Assembly: GCF_949987515.2 (NCBI RefSeq)
Contig: NC_082689.1
Coordinates: 103,206,957-103,270,956 of the forward strand
Length of the DNA: 64,000 nucleotides
Direction of reading: 5' to 3'
Source of the DNA: Delphinus delphis
Lineage: Eukaryota > Chordata > Mammalia > Artiodactyla > Delphinidae
Part shown: one piece after another, positions 1 to 12,100 of the stretch
Numbering within the stretch: the stretch's first letter is position 1
Layout of the letters: every line of letters begins with the position of its first letter
Translations under genes and position numbers: made by a program
The notes under the pieces: model-generated
What the model was told of the DNA's origin: nothing
Seen by the model: only the letters and a program-made list of their open reading frames with translations
Database searches by the model: none

Positions 1-40
1 CCCTAAAAGGATGCTGCAGGTGTGGCGGTGGGGTGTCCAG

Positions 41-193
41 TTCTGAATCTGCAGAAGCGGCTCCAGGCCCTGGAGACGCCCTACAACAATCAAACGCTGG
101 TCCCCGAGCATCTCCTGCAGGCCCAGCTCATCCGCGTCCGCACCAGGCAGGAGCACCTACTACGACTGGTGGACAACTTTACTCGGATCCCAG
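41..193 (+). CDS. MARCO: MARCO exon 3: extracellular spacer
   Basis: The exon encodes the membrane-proximal spacer, from [12 protein letters not shown] to VDNFTRIP, in 51 codons. It carries two N-glycosylation sequons (NQT and NFT) and leucine-rich heptad-like spacing that suits a trimeric coiled coil. The donor is GT at 194-195, phase 1. The start is less certain. An AG at 39-40 matches the human boundary, but the 40 bases before it lack a pyrimidine tract, and an AG at 18-19 is an alternative. The frame is closed by TAA at 4-6. Human exon 3, as recalled, is about 24 codons longer, the extra part lying between the NDTL-like sequon and the LQAQL motif. Confidence 0.85.
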
Positions 194-3100
194 GTTGGCC
201 CCTCCCCCCTGGGCTGGGACTCCCCAGAGAGGACGGGAAAGGGGGAGCGTCTCGTGGGCAGACCAAGGGGTCTTTGGACCTGAATCCCGTTCTCTGGCCT
301 CGTATGAGAGTGTGGAGGCCAAGACAGGGGGTGAAGGCCGTATGGGGAGGGCATGAAGTTACAGGCATCCTGGGTGGCTGCAGACAGCTCTCCAGGAGAC
401 AGTGGGTTCAGGGACCTAGGGACCTAGGAACCAAGGATGCTGTCCAGACGAGTGTGATCTCCAAGGGCCAAGGTCTGCAGCAACCAGCCAAAGGCCGGGT
501 CTGAGTCGCAGAGCCCTCAGACTGATCCAGAGTGTGCAGGACAGAGCCCAGGGCGATTTCCAGGACCACTCCCAAGCAGCAAACTAATACCGGTCTGTGG
601 CTGGAGAGAGTACCAGTGGGCGCCAAGCCAGGCTGGCCAGTGCCTGGACCTTCGAGGGGAGAGGACAGCGGGCCTGTCCTTATAGAGGAGAGAGCCCTGG
701 CTCCTCCCACCATGTGAGGACATAGCGAGAGGCTGCAGTCTGCAGCCCAGAAGACCTTCCCCAGAACCCAGCCAGGCCGTCCCCTGATCTTGGGCTTCCA
801 GCCTCCGGCAGTGGGAGAAGTGAATTTCTGATGTTTAAGGTCCTCCCACCCCGGTCTGCGGTGTGTTGTTATAGCAACCAGCATGGACCAAGGCCAGACA
901 AGGAGCCCTGTCCCGGCCACCCGAGTCTTTGGGAGGCTGTGGTCCGCAGAGCAGCCCTGGCAAGGGAGAGATCTGACGTAAGTGGCAGCGGTGATGGGTA
1001 CCGTTTATCAGAGCACGGGTGTGCTTTCCGTGCTGGTCTCCACGTGGCGGCCTCAGGACAGCCCTGCATAACTGGTATATGAACCCCATTTCACTGACGA
1101 GAGAGCTGATGCCCCAAACAATGAGAGGGTGTGCCCAGGGTCACCCAGCTAAAGTGGCACTGCTGCCGCTCGAACTCAGCCTCCCTCGGGAATCACCATC
1201 TGCACGGCTGTGTTTTGCTTGTTGGGCCATGAGCTCCTTGGAGGAAGGAGCTCTGTCTTTTCTTGTGTCCCTTCCACACAGTTTGGCTGGTCCTCGGTGC
1301 TCAGTGACACTCGTTAAGTGAATGATGGTGTGAGTGGCATTGCCCCCCCTTGCTGGTTGGGGCATTGGTGCCTCTGCCCCTTCTCCTCAAGTCTTCCAGG
1401 TCCAAAGGGGCCCTCGCCTCCCCCGTCTGCCAGGGCCACCAGCGGAGACGGGGGCCCCGGACGAGATGGAGCCGCAGAAACCTGCCTCTGTCTATAGACC
1501 CCATAATCCTTTCTCTCCTCCTTTGTGCAGGCTACGTTCTGAATTCCTTCTCCTTTCCAGGCCCCCCAGGACCCCAAGGTCCACCAGGAATCAAGGGAGA
1601 GGCAGGTGAGCAGGGGCTGGGTGTGTGCTCCAGTGTGCACAGAAGGCTGTCTCGGAGCAGCTGCAGGGGTCCGCAGGCACACACGCCATCCCCAGAGTCT
1701 GAACACCTGGTGGGGTCTGTATGTGAGGGAGGTCACCTGAAGTGAGACCCTAGATGGGCTGGGTTACTGGGAAGTACCTGCATCCCGGGGAAGACACCTA
1801 GGTGTGGCTGGAGGGGTGTGGACACTCCAAGCCCCTCCTTGGTGCTCAGAGTACAAGCCTGTGAGCCTCACCGGGAAGAGTCAAGCTCTTTGGTCCAGAC
1901 TCCAGAGTCTGACGCATCTGCCTTCACCATAGACTGGCTCTGTGACTTCGGAAGCATTCCCTTACCTTTCTGAGTCTCAGTTTCTTTGTCTGTAAAATGG
2001 GGACAAGAGTGCCTCAGAGGGTTACTAGGAGGTTAAAATAACGATTCAAAGCACATGATTGTCTCTCCCTTTTAGGTTGTGGCCTTAACCTGCCCAGCTG
2101 CCTTACAAATCGCCACGGCATAGCTGGGTCAGAGAATGTGAGGGCTTGGCTGCCCCCGGGGGTAGGGGGCCTCCATCACTGTTACAGTCCGCTCTGCTCT
2201 TCACTTAGACTCTCAAACCTCCAATCCCTGGAGGGGTTGAGGCTGCTGAGCTGTAAAGGTGCAAAGACAAACGTTACTGGAGGAAAAAGCGAAATGAGAG
2301 GATTTGCAAGAAAGGGGGAAATAAACAAACCAAGATCCTCTCAGCTTCCAGGTCACTGAGACAGAATGAAAAACACCACCAGTTACAGAAGGGAAACTTG
2401 ATAAAGGGAAACTCATTTTTGAGTAACTAATTTTTTGGAAGGACTTTAAGAGAAGGGGGAATCCCAAACAACCTAGTGTTCTAGGTCACCAGCAGGGTTT
2501 TTCCGGGGAGGTTTTCAGGGGGAGGACGAGTAGAAGGAGAGTTTAGGGACACACACAGGCACTCAAACACCCACGGGCTCACACACACGTGTGCACACAC
2601 ATTCATGCAACACAATCACACATGCGCCAGCATACTCGTGCACGTGCTCACATGTGCACACGCACTCACACGCACTCACCGCCCAGCCGCAAACTCACTC
2701 ACACACGCTCACTCAACCTTCAGAGCCAGAGTGGGGCAGGGTCACTCAGAGGGTGGTGGGTCACCAGGCATCCCAGGGGCACAGCTGTGGTCCCTTTTGT
2801 CCAGGTGAGCAAAGGACAGGAATGGAAAAGCTAAGAGCAAAGTGAGAGGGGGAAGAATTTCCTGCCAGGTACAACGTGTGGCCAGTGGGGACGCAGGCAG
2901 TGCTGGGAGCTCAGAGGAGAAGGTGAGGGACCGAAATGGGGCCTGAGGGGGGCCTGGGGAAGGAGGGGAGACCGCTGGCAGTGAGGGCTAAGGGGCTGAT
3001 TCCAGAAGGAGGACTTTAAGCATCTAGAATCTTCCCTCGATGGCCAGCGCTCTCTCTAGAGTAGTGCTTCTCAAGCTGTGGGTCATGGATAAGAACCATT

Positions 3101-6100
3101 TGAGGTGCTTGTTTAAAATGCAGGTCTGTGTTTTAGAGATCGTGGAGGGTTCTGACCCTGGACATGGAGGGGACAGGCTCTGAGAAGCACGGCCCGAGCG
3201 CTCTGGCTGTGACTGAGCACCTCGTGTGCTCCTGGTCTCTTGGCAAGAGACCACCCTAAGGGTGGCTCTGGGCGCAGCAGGGGAATGAGGCTGTGGAACC
3301 AGGAGCCTTGGTCGCCATCCCTGCTCACCTGTGTAACTAGACACGTTACTTGGCCTGTTGAGGTTTAACCTCTTCCTTTCAGCAAAGAATGGCAATTACA
3401 TTAAAATCATAATAATTAAATTATACATGCTTTGCAGGACAGCTATAAGAGTTGGAGATCGTGTGTTCAAACTCTGCTACGTGGTAGGTAGTGTTAGTGA
3501 TCCTGTAAAGTAGAAAGGGAAGGACTTCAGTTCTAAGATCAGACAGATCTGGGTTCTAATACAGCTCTAGCTGTGTAACCTCTCCGAGCCTCAATGTACT
3601 CACCTACAAAAGGGGGATAATAATAGCAACCTTCAATGAGGATTGATTACAACAGGAATATAAGACAAGATTGTGATGCTATACCTGGCATGTAGGAAAT
3701 ATTTACATTAGAAGAAACAGAGGGTGCTTGCCATCGGGAAGAGGGAGCCCTTATAGGGATGTGTCAGCCGTCCTCCAATATTAGAGAGGTTCCTGTGGAA
3801 GAGAAAATAGACTTGCTCTCAGTGGTACCCCACAGAAGAATGGAGGCCAACGGGCAAAGGTTTCTGGAGAACCAATTATGCTGAGGTAAGGGAGGAACAA
3901 ATAGTTAAGACTTGGGCTGCCGCACGATGAAACGGGCAGATGGGGGGTGTGGGGAACAGGGGCTGCAGAATTCTCCTTGGTGGGACTGAAGGGGGATCCT
4001 TGCACCAGGCAGGTGGTTGGACAGTTGACCTGTGAGGATGACTCCAAAGGTAGCCCTCCGCATTTCTCTATGGCCCAGACTTTCTCAAGGTGACCCTGCC
4101 AGCCCCAGAGAGGGGATGACAGCCAGGCTTTTGCCTGTGGAGTCTGAGCCACACTGCTTCCCATCCACCCATCACTTCCCATCCACCCATCACTCTCACC
4201 CACCGCCACGCCCAGACTCAGGCCTGGAAGCAATGTGGCTGGCGAGCGGAAATGATCAGTTTCACTTCTTCAGAAATCAGGACTCTAACCTACCCCTCCT
4301 CTTCCCAAATTTCTTTTCCCAAGGTCACCAGATCTCTCTTACCCACTGCTTGCCCAATCCACTGTCAGCGGACGGGGCTAGCGGACCAAGTGGGACCCGC
4401 CCCAGCGGCACTGAGGTTTTCTGCTCTTTGCCCCAGCAGATGGGTAAAGCCACATTGATGAGGTTCCAGGGGACACATCTATTTCCCTCACTCCATCTTT
4501 AGCTGTGATGACGGGCAGGTTCTGAAGTCAGACGCAGCTGTGATTCCTCAGGCGCCTCCAGACTCTGGTCCTTTCACCGGTACTGCTTTGCTTCCCAAGG
4601 TTGTAACTTTTGAGAGAGACACGGAAGTCATAGCAATACAGACTCAGGCCCAGACCAGTCTCAAGACACCTCATACAGGGAATCCTCTGGCGGTCCAGTG
4701 GTTAGGACTCCGTGCTCTCACTGCAGAGGGCCTGCGTTCAGTCCCTGGTCGGGGAACTAAGATCTCGCAAGCCGCGTGGGGCAGCCAAAAAATAAGGAAA
4801 AGAAAGAAAGAAACCTCAGAGAGCCACACAATTGCCTTAGCGTGATGACCCTGGCTGGCCCAGAGCCATAGGGCACCAACAAATTCCTCCAGGGAAATAA
4901 TTCCTAGCCTTGTTTAAGAAGGACCATTTGTCATGAAGGACCTAGGGGTAAGACAGGAATAGACACAGACCTACTGGAGAACGGACTTGAGGATATGGGG
5001 AGGGGGAGCTGTGACAGGGCGAGAGAGAGGCATGGACATATATACACTACCAAACATAAGGTAGATAGCTAGTGGGAAGCAGCCACATAACACAGGGAGA
5101 TCGGCTCTGTGCTTTGTGACCACCTAGAGGGGTGGGATAGGGAGGGTGGGAGGGAGGGAGATGCAAGAGGGAGGAGATATGGGAACATATGTATATATAT
5201 AACTGATTCACTTTGTTATAAAGCAGAAACTAACACACCATTGTAAAGCAATTATACCCCAATAAAGATGTTAAAAAATAAAGAAGAAAGGAGCGCCATT
5301 TGGCCCTTCCACTCACGGTGGATGCTCTGAATGACCAAACACTTGTTTGCTGTTTGCACCTCAGTCTGTTGTAAGGGACTTGAATTGTAAACATGTTCTT
5401 TATGGCTCTTCTGTCTTCCATCAAGGAATAATTATTCTTCAAGTATCCAAACCGCCTCAGAGAAGCTAATTCTCAAGCCTTGCACCTAATGTCACTCAAA
5501 CCTTAGACCCAGAGAGTTCTGTATGACAGTTGCTTCTTTCCCTCCACTCCAGACCACTTTGTCTACTTTTCCTAAATCACTAGAGAGGAGGCTGGCCCCC
5601 TTCTGAGTCCTCTCCAGCTCTGAAATCTTGAAAATAATGGAGTGGAGCTCTTTAACCAAATTCCATCCCAACAAGCTGGTCCCAGCCCCTGAGGGAGGTG
5701 CTTGGGGTGGAACTCTGCTGATGGTGGGACCTGGCCGGCTTCCTAAGCCAGTGGGTCCCGAGGAGCAGGCCCTGTGCGGGGAGGTTGGCAGGTTTGGGCA
5801 GGGGTTGCCGAGCCCTGCCTAGGGAGGAGCCTCCCTCGATTGATATGCGCTGAGCAGTGGCAGAAAGGAGAGGGAGACACGGAGAACCAGGAGAGGAGAG
5901 ACTGGGGCGAGCCCGGAATGCTGATGACAGGTGGGAACTCTGAAACCTTGGCCACCAGGAGAGCCAGGCTCTGAACCGCTAGGGGGATAAGTGCTGCTGC
6001 AATGTTTTCCTCTCCAGCAGTGCCTCAAAGCTTCTGTTCTCAGCCCTTGGGATCTGATTTCTGGAATATTCAGATTTCAGTTTGGGAAGTTTGAAACAGT

Positions 6101-9100
6101 AATTCCCCAAATTCACACACTGAAGTAAACCAGGCAGTGCTGCATGAGCCTGGGCTGGGGTCCCTCCTCCAGGGACCAGGTCACTAACCAGGGCCCTGAG
6201 AGCCCGGCTTCTGGGACCTTCCGCTGCGCATCCGCCAGGCCAGGTCACCTCATCCATTTTTCATGAGTTTACGTCTGGCCTCTGGGCAAGGTGGTGCGCT
6301 CCTTGCGGGCAGCCATTGTATCTTCCACTTCTGGGCACCAGTAGGAGTTCAAGGAGTCTGAGTTTGGAATTTGGGTGGGACAGGATGTGTCAGAGATGGA
6401 CGTGGCAGCCGGGTTTGCCCTCCTTCCCTGTCTGGCCACAATCCCTTGGTGTTTCAGGAAGAAAGGGAGACATAGGCATGAAAGGAGACATGGGGGTCAT
6501 GGGACCCCCTGGAGCCCGGGGGCAGAAAGGTGACTCAGGGATGCCCGGTTCCCCAGGTAGGAGTCTGCACAGTCAGGTCTGTGGTCCTGTGGGTATTCCC
6601 TGTTTGTCCGGTGGGCTGAGCTAGAGGGGAAAAAAATCCTTAAAAGTCTTTCTGTATTTTAGGTGTGGCTGGAATTCCTGGACTCAAAGGAGATCAAGGT
6701 AAGCGTTGTGGGAATCGGCATCATTCCAGCTACCGCTGTCCCTGAGCAGAGTCAAGTTCAGGACCTGACTCTACTATGTCTTATTTCTTATTTCTGGAGT
6801 TTTGTAAAACCTGGCCTGTCCTAGGAGGAACGGAGCAGCTTTGGAAGGCAGGCCTACCTGATATTCTTTTTTAGAACTTCCTTCCACCCTGCCACCCAGG
6901 GGTATGAAGCAGGATGCTCACACCCAGAGTTCCTAGTAAGTCCGTAAACCTCAAATTCTGCAGCAGTGAATGGAAAAAATTAATCAATTGCTGAGACTGT
7001 AATTTTCCTCCCACTCATAGGGCTAGTTCAAGGCTCCTAGAGTTTAAGCTGCCCAGGGAACATATGAGGTGTTAAGAGATGCATGTGCCGTTGCAGAGAA
7101 GAGGTGTGTTGAAGGGGCCAACCACTCCCAGCCTTTCATTCATGACTTAACTTTCAGGACAACCCGGAGCCAAGGGTCTTCCAGGCTTTCCAGGAGCTGC
7201 GGGATCCCCGGGTGCCAAGGGTGAGCCTGGCAGCGCTGGTCCCACTGGGCCAATAGGTGAGGTCCTGGGTCCCGTGGTGGGCGGGGGGAGTGATGTCTGA
7301 AGATCCACCCAGCCCAGACCTTACACCCTCCATGGTATCTGTCGTCCAGGACCATCAGGGAGGCCCGGGAGTCCAGGAGCCGAAGGTGTGAAAGGAAGCA
7401 AGGGGGACACAGGTAACAGAGGGCGTGGGTAGGCGGGCAGGTGGAGTTGCTGGGTGTCAAGGATGGACAGAGAGGAAGACTACCTCCCAGCAGGTCCACC
7501 AGAAGCAGGCAGAGGGTCTCCTGTGTTCTGGCCCCTGACGCACCTGGATTAAAAAGGACACTTTCCTCTGCTGGAACCCTTTGAGTCCAAGGTTCTGGGG
7601 CTGTTTTTCTCTGCCCAGGGTCCCTGAGGGGCTTTGAATGCCATGACCAAACCTCCACCGTCAAAGAGGAGAGCAGGGGACGCCTCGACCGCACTGTCTC
7701 CTGGCCTGCATTCCAGGGGTCCTCGTAATGCCCTCTCTCTCCCACTGACCTGCATGGGGTCCCAAGGGTCAGGGCTCTGGATTTGGACAACAGCTGTCGA
7801 GAAACCCTTCTTGCACATTTTCCCAGGGGGGCTCAGGCCGAGAGGGGTGACCCACGGTTACCCAACTCACAGAGACTAGCTCATAAACCATCCTAGTCAA
7901 GGTTATAAACTGCTAACGCCAATTTAGTCTAGGTTATAAACCATCATACCAGTGTGGTCTACTTTATAAAGAACTGTGTGTTTTCTAGTCGCTAAGTAAG
8001 TCCAGGCACCTACGATGGTCTAGAAAGTCTGGTCCACTGTGTTAGGTGCTGGACCCCCATGATGCCTAAGACCTGGTTCCTGCCTTCAGATGTGCAGGCC
8101 GGTGCAGGAGATAGGTAGATGGACTGTTGCCAGATGGTGTCAGGCACACCGTGCTGTGGGTTTTGCATGGAGAAGTGTCACATGCCATTTAGAAAGCCAG
8201 GTGCAGGCCAGGAGGTATTGTGGCCAGTGCAGGGTTGTGAGAAAGGGCTGTGTATCTTCCAAGGATGTCTGTGGACAGTCACTGCCAGAGCAGAAGGTCA
8301 CACTTAAGTTAGACAACCCGGATGCCTTCACCCCAGAACCATGTTAGAGACCTACACCAGGGGCAAGCCCTCTCAGTTTTCATTGAACAAGTGGTCAACG
8401 GATTGAGTTTTTAAAACAAATGTGACTTGACCCAAATCCTTCAAGTTCACAGCGGCCCCTGGGGGGGTTAGCAAAACGTAGGCAGTGCAGGAGTGATGGA
8501 AGAGCTCGAGCTGAGTCTTAGAGGATGAGTAGAGCTTAGCCACGTGGGGAGAGGAAGGCAAGTCCAGAGAGAGGGAACCGAGCAGGTGAAGTCTTGGAGG
8601 GCGAGGGAGGGCTCTGTAGGCGCGTGTCCCTGGAGTCCAGATCTAGGATGTGGTAGAGGCTCAGGAGCTCTGGCCAGACAGCTGGGCCATGCCACCTCCT
8701 GAGCCTTGGACTCTGGACCTTCGACCTTTGGAGTTTCCTTGATGCTTGTCAGCAGCCCTGGCACAAGCAACTCCTTTATCCTGGCCCTTCCAATCCATCC
8801 AGCCTCGGAGCTGATTTCCTTTTCACAGATGGTGGGTCAGTGCAGGCAGGGGCTCTGCTACCTGATGCCATATAAATGCCACTTGAAGGCCACCAGCAAG
8901 TCTGGCCTTCCAGAAAGGTTCCGTCTGGGTGTGGTGGTCAGGTGACCCCGATTAATTGGCTGCCTCTTCCTGATTTTATACTTCCATCTTCCCTGACTCC
9001 AGATCTTAGGGTGCCTGACTCTGAGGCTGTCTTACCACTGAGTTTTCTGCTTGGCTTCATGGAGATGTTGGCTCTTCTCCTTCAGTTATAAACTGGGAGC

Positions 9101-12100
9101 CCCGCCACCCGACCCCACCACAGCCAGGCTAGTGATTATTGACTAAGCAAGAGTATGGGTGACAAAACATGATCTTACCCGCAAGGGGCACTGCACCCAC
9201 TCCCCAGGCCCCTGAGCCTGCGTCTCCCACTGAAGGTGGAGAATCTTGCCTGCACTCTGCATCATGGGAGGGTTTGCATAATAAGAGCAGCTTCTGACGT
9301 GAGCATTTTCATGACAGCCCAATGGAAAACACACTTCCGTTAGTGCTGTTTCACAGTAAGAGATGCAGCATGGGTTGGAATCCAGGCCCAGCTGATGCAA
9401 AGCTTGGGGCCTCATCCATTATACTCTGTCATGCTGCCTTCCTCTGCGGGCAGCCTGAGCCCTCCCCCACCCCCATCAGGGCACTCCGCTGAGTGGCACC
9501 TTCTCCCTGTACCCAAGTCCTGGAAGGATCGGAGCAGAAGCTGCAGCAGCTTCTTCCACTCTTAGAAGGAAACATGGAGCTCTCAGGCCCTGTTATGGCT
9601 CTTTGTTATTCACCTAAGATCCCACAGACACTCTTGGCCAACTGTCTGGGAATCACTTTAACTCCATTATAGAGTCCCTGCATATCTGGTGAGCACCTTT
9701 ATGGGAACCTCCATCAATCAGGCCTAGTGGGAAATACCAACCAGGCAGATTCTAAGGGTTATTCCTGAATTCCAGCTACCCAGGTAAACATGGTGAATTA
9801 CATTTTCAATTTGGGGCGTGTGATGATTACAACAAATTCCAAATTGCCTATGTGTCCCGCTCAAACCCAAACATTTGTCTTGATCGAGTAGCTGATGGTC
9901 TACATAGACATCTCAGGAGGGAATTCCCTTAGGACCATAAACTGGCCAGCCGTAGCCAGGGCTGTATTTCCTCCTGAAGTCATAGGTTAATGAACTTTTG
10001 GAAAGGTCAGATTCTGCAGTGGGAGAAGGAAGGTGGTGAGTGGGAGCCAGACCATCTCCTTGCGGAAGACAATGCTTACTTGTCAATGTCAGGATGTTGG
10101 TATTCCCCAAACTAGAGGTACTGAGGTGTTGGTTCAGTTTTGATCATATCAAGCCAGTTTTTCAAACAGATGTATTTCCCATTTTGTAAATAAAATCATT
10201 AATCTCACAGGAGACTGTCTAGCAGTATGGCATGAAAACAGAGAAATTCTGGTGGGTTGGCTTAAACTAGGTAACAGCTAGATCTCGTTATTGTGCATTA
10301 ATTACCAAAAGTAAGAGGTCTGTTTAGTACTGATGACGCCTCCAAGCCAGGCACTGTGTTTGGGCCTTTCCTCCCGTGACCTTCGTTCATCCACACAGCT
10401 GAGTTTCATCATCCCTACCTCACAACCGAGGAAGCAAAGGTAAAACCTTTCCTCAGGGTCTCGCAGTTAATATGCACTGAGTCCAGGAGTTAATCCCAAA
10501 GTTTGATTCCAAAACTGTGCTTTTCTAAATTTTGTTGTGTAGAATAACATAGAGTAGAGGACTCAGAGAAATCAGAATTGCCCGCACCTCTCACCCTACA
10601 GTAGATGGGTAAATCCTAGCTCAGTCACCAAATCTTCTTGCTGCACACTCCAACCCATTCTGGTGGAACGTTTCCCCACGTTCACACCCCTTGAGAAAGA
10701 TTAAAGATAAAGATGGCGAAGAGGAGACTCCTTCCATTCTGTTGGGAAGATAGACTGCATAGTTTATTTAAGCAGGACATTATCACCGAGAAGAACTTTC
10801 TGTAATGGTAGTTTCCTTCACTGTTCATAAAACAAGGTTTTATCAAACCCCGAAAACTTAGTTTTTTCTCACCTTTGATCTTTCAAACGATTGCAGAATC
10901 ATTTGACTTTGGGGAAAAAAAATTGCAAAAAATCCACAGCAAAACAAACTTTAGCTCTAAATCCTTTGGCCATTTTGAAAAGGAAAATTTGTTTGGAAAT
11001 AAGGAAGGGCTCACTTCAACTTGTGATCGCGGCATTTCTCTTTCTACCACCTAACCTCATGAAATGAAGTTAGACACAGCCAAGACACTGAAGCTCCAAA
11101 ATACCAATCTGATCAAAATTTCTGCATCTCAACAATCTTCATGTCTAACATATAACAAGAATCTGAATTTTCTATGTCCTTTTATGTTTCTCTTGAGGCA
11201 AAGCCAAAGTGCAAAGAACTTGAAATCTAGTTCCTCATCTGTCTTTTAAGACGCGTTTTACTTTAAAGATAAGTAACAAAGAATAACCCATAATAGCAAT
11301 TAAGCCCTATATCATGAATATAATTTCTCAGTTGATTTCATTCCCCATGTCTAAGTATTGACTTAGTCCAAGAATTTATTAAATTCTACCAACTTGTATT
11401 ACTAAATTGTCACTTAGAGTTTTCCTCGTTTTCCTCTAAGTTTCTTAGAGACATCTGAAGAAGTCTACATGCGTCCCAAATTTGGGTCCCCTACCTACCA
11501 TCTTACTTCTTGTCATACAGCTCAATGTGTTAGGTATTAAATTAACCCAAAATTTGCCAGGCTGCACTTAGCCTGTAAGTTGGGATGGTATTTAAGGAAG
11601 TTTCCTAACGTACTGGAAGTTTCTACATTAAATCAGAGTGAGGAGGCCTGTGCATCAGTTTGGACTTGCCAACTAGCTAGGTGATGATGGGTTGGTACAT
11701 GACTTCCAGAGCCTTGGTTTCCTCCTCTGTGGAGTGTGGGGAGAGTTCTAGAATAATACCCAGGTCCCTGCCAATCTGCCAGCACTCTGGGTTTGAAACA
11801 GGCAATTTTCCCTTCAAGCAGGGACCTTCTAAGATTTTAGGCAGAGCACCAGCTGAACACAAAACAGTAGGAAGGCCTGTGCTTTCTAACTAAACTATTT
11901 TCTTGGGGGAAAATTGTTTCTATAAATAAGCAGCTTGCAAATAAATATTTTGAGCCCTTTCAGCGTGATGAGTCTGTGACACCCAGGGAATCCCAGTTTG
12001 CTTGTGGTTAAGAGGACAAACTCAGCATTCATTCCCTTCCAGTGAAGGTTTACAACATGAACTTCTAAATTCTATTTTTCAGCCATTTCTCCTTCTCCCT

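Larger units (their letters stand above)
194..1399 (+). other. MARCO intron after exon 3; no exon-4 equivalent seen
   Basis: I see no collagen-type exon in this stretch. It holds a MaLR-type LTR fragment, an antisense MIR and an L2 3' end. The human exon starting MFRIKGEQG, as recalled, has no credible match. Confidence 0.6.
1606..6457 (+). other. MARCO intron between exons 6 and 9; exons 7-8 not found
   Basis: In human, as recalled, two further collagen exons lie here. I could not find an open, spliced Gly-X-Y exon for either. A purine-rich stretch at about 2897-2985 (GAGAAGG, then GGGGAGACCG) loosely resembles human exon 8 but contains stops and has no splice sites. The rest is MIR, a CA-rich simple repeat, a CHR SINE and an L1 3' end. 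Confidence 0.55.

Noticed and set aside
831..870. ATGTTTAAGG as the start of MARCO exon 4 (human begins MF)
   Set aside because: The text belongs to the 3' part of a MaLR LTR (GTTTAAG followed by CCCACC), has no Gly-X-Y coding and no acceptor.
1350..1745. Continuous open frame linking the exon 5 remnant with exon 6 as one long coding exon
   Set aside because: Between 1478 and 1560 there is no collagen repeat, exon 6 has its own strong acceptor at 1559-1560, and the frame used downstream differs from that of the remnant start.
4158..4192. CTTCCCATCCACCCATCA doubled, considered as a regulatory repeat
   Set aside because: A simple two-copy 18-base slippage duplication in an intron, with no wider context.
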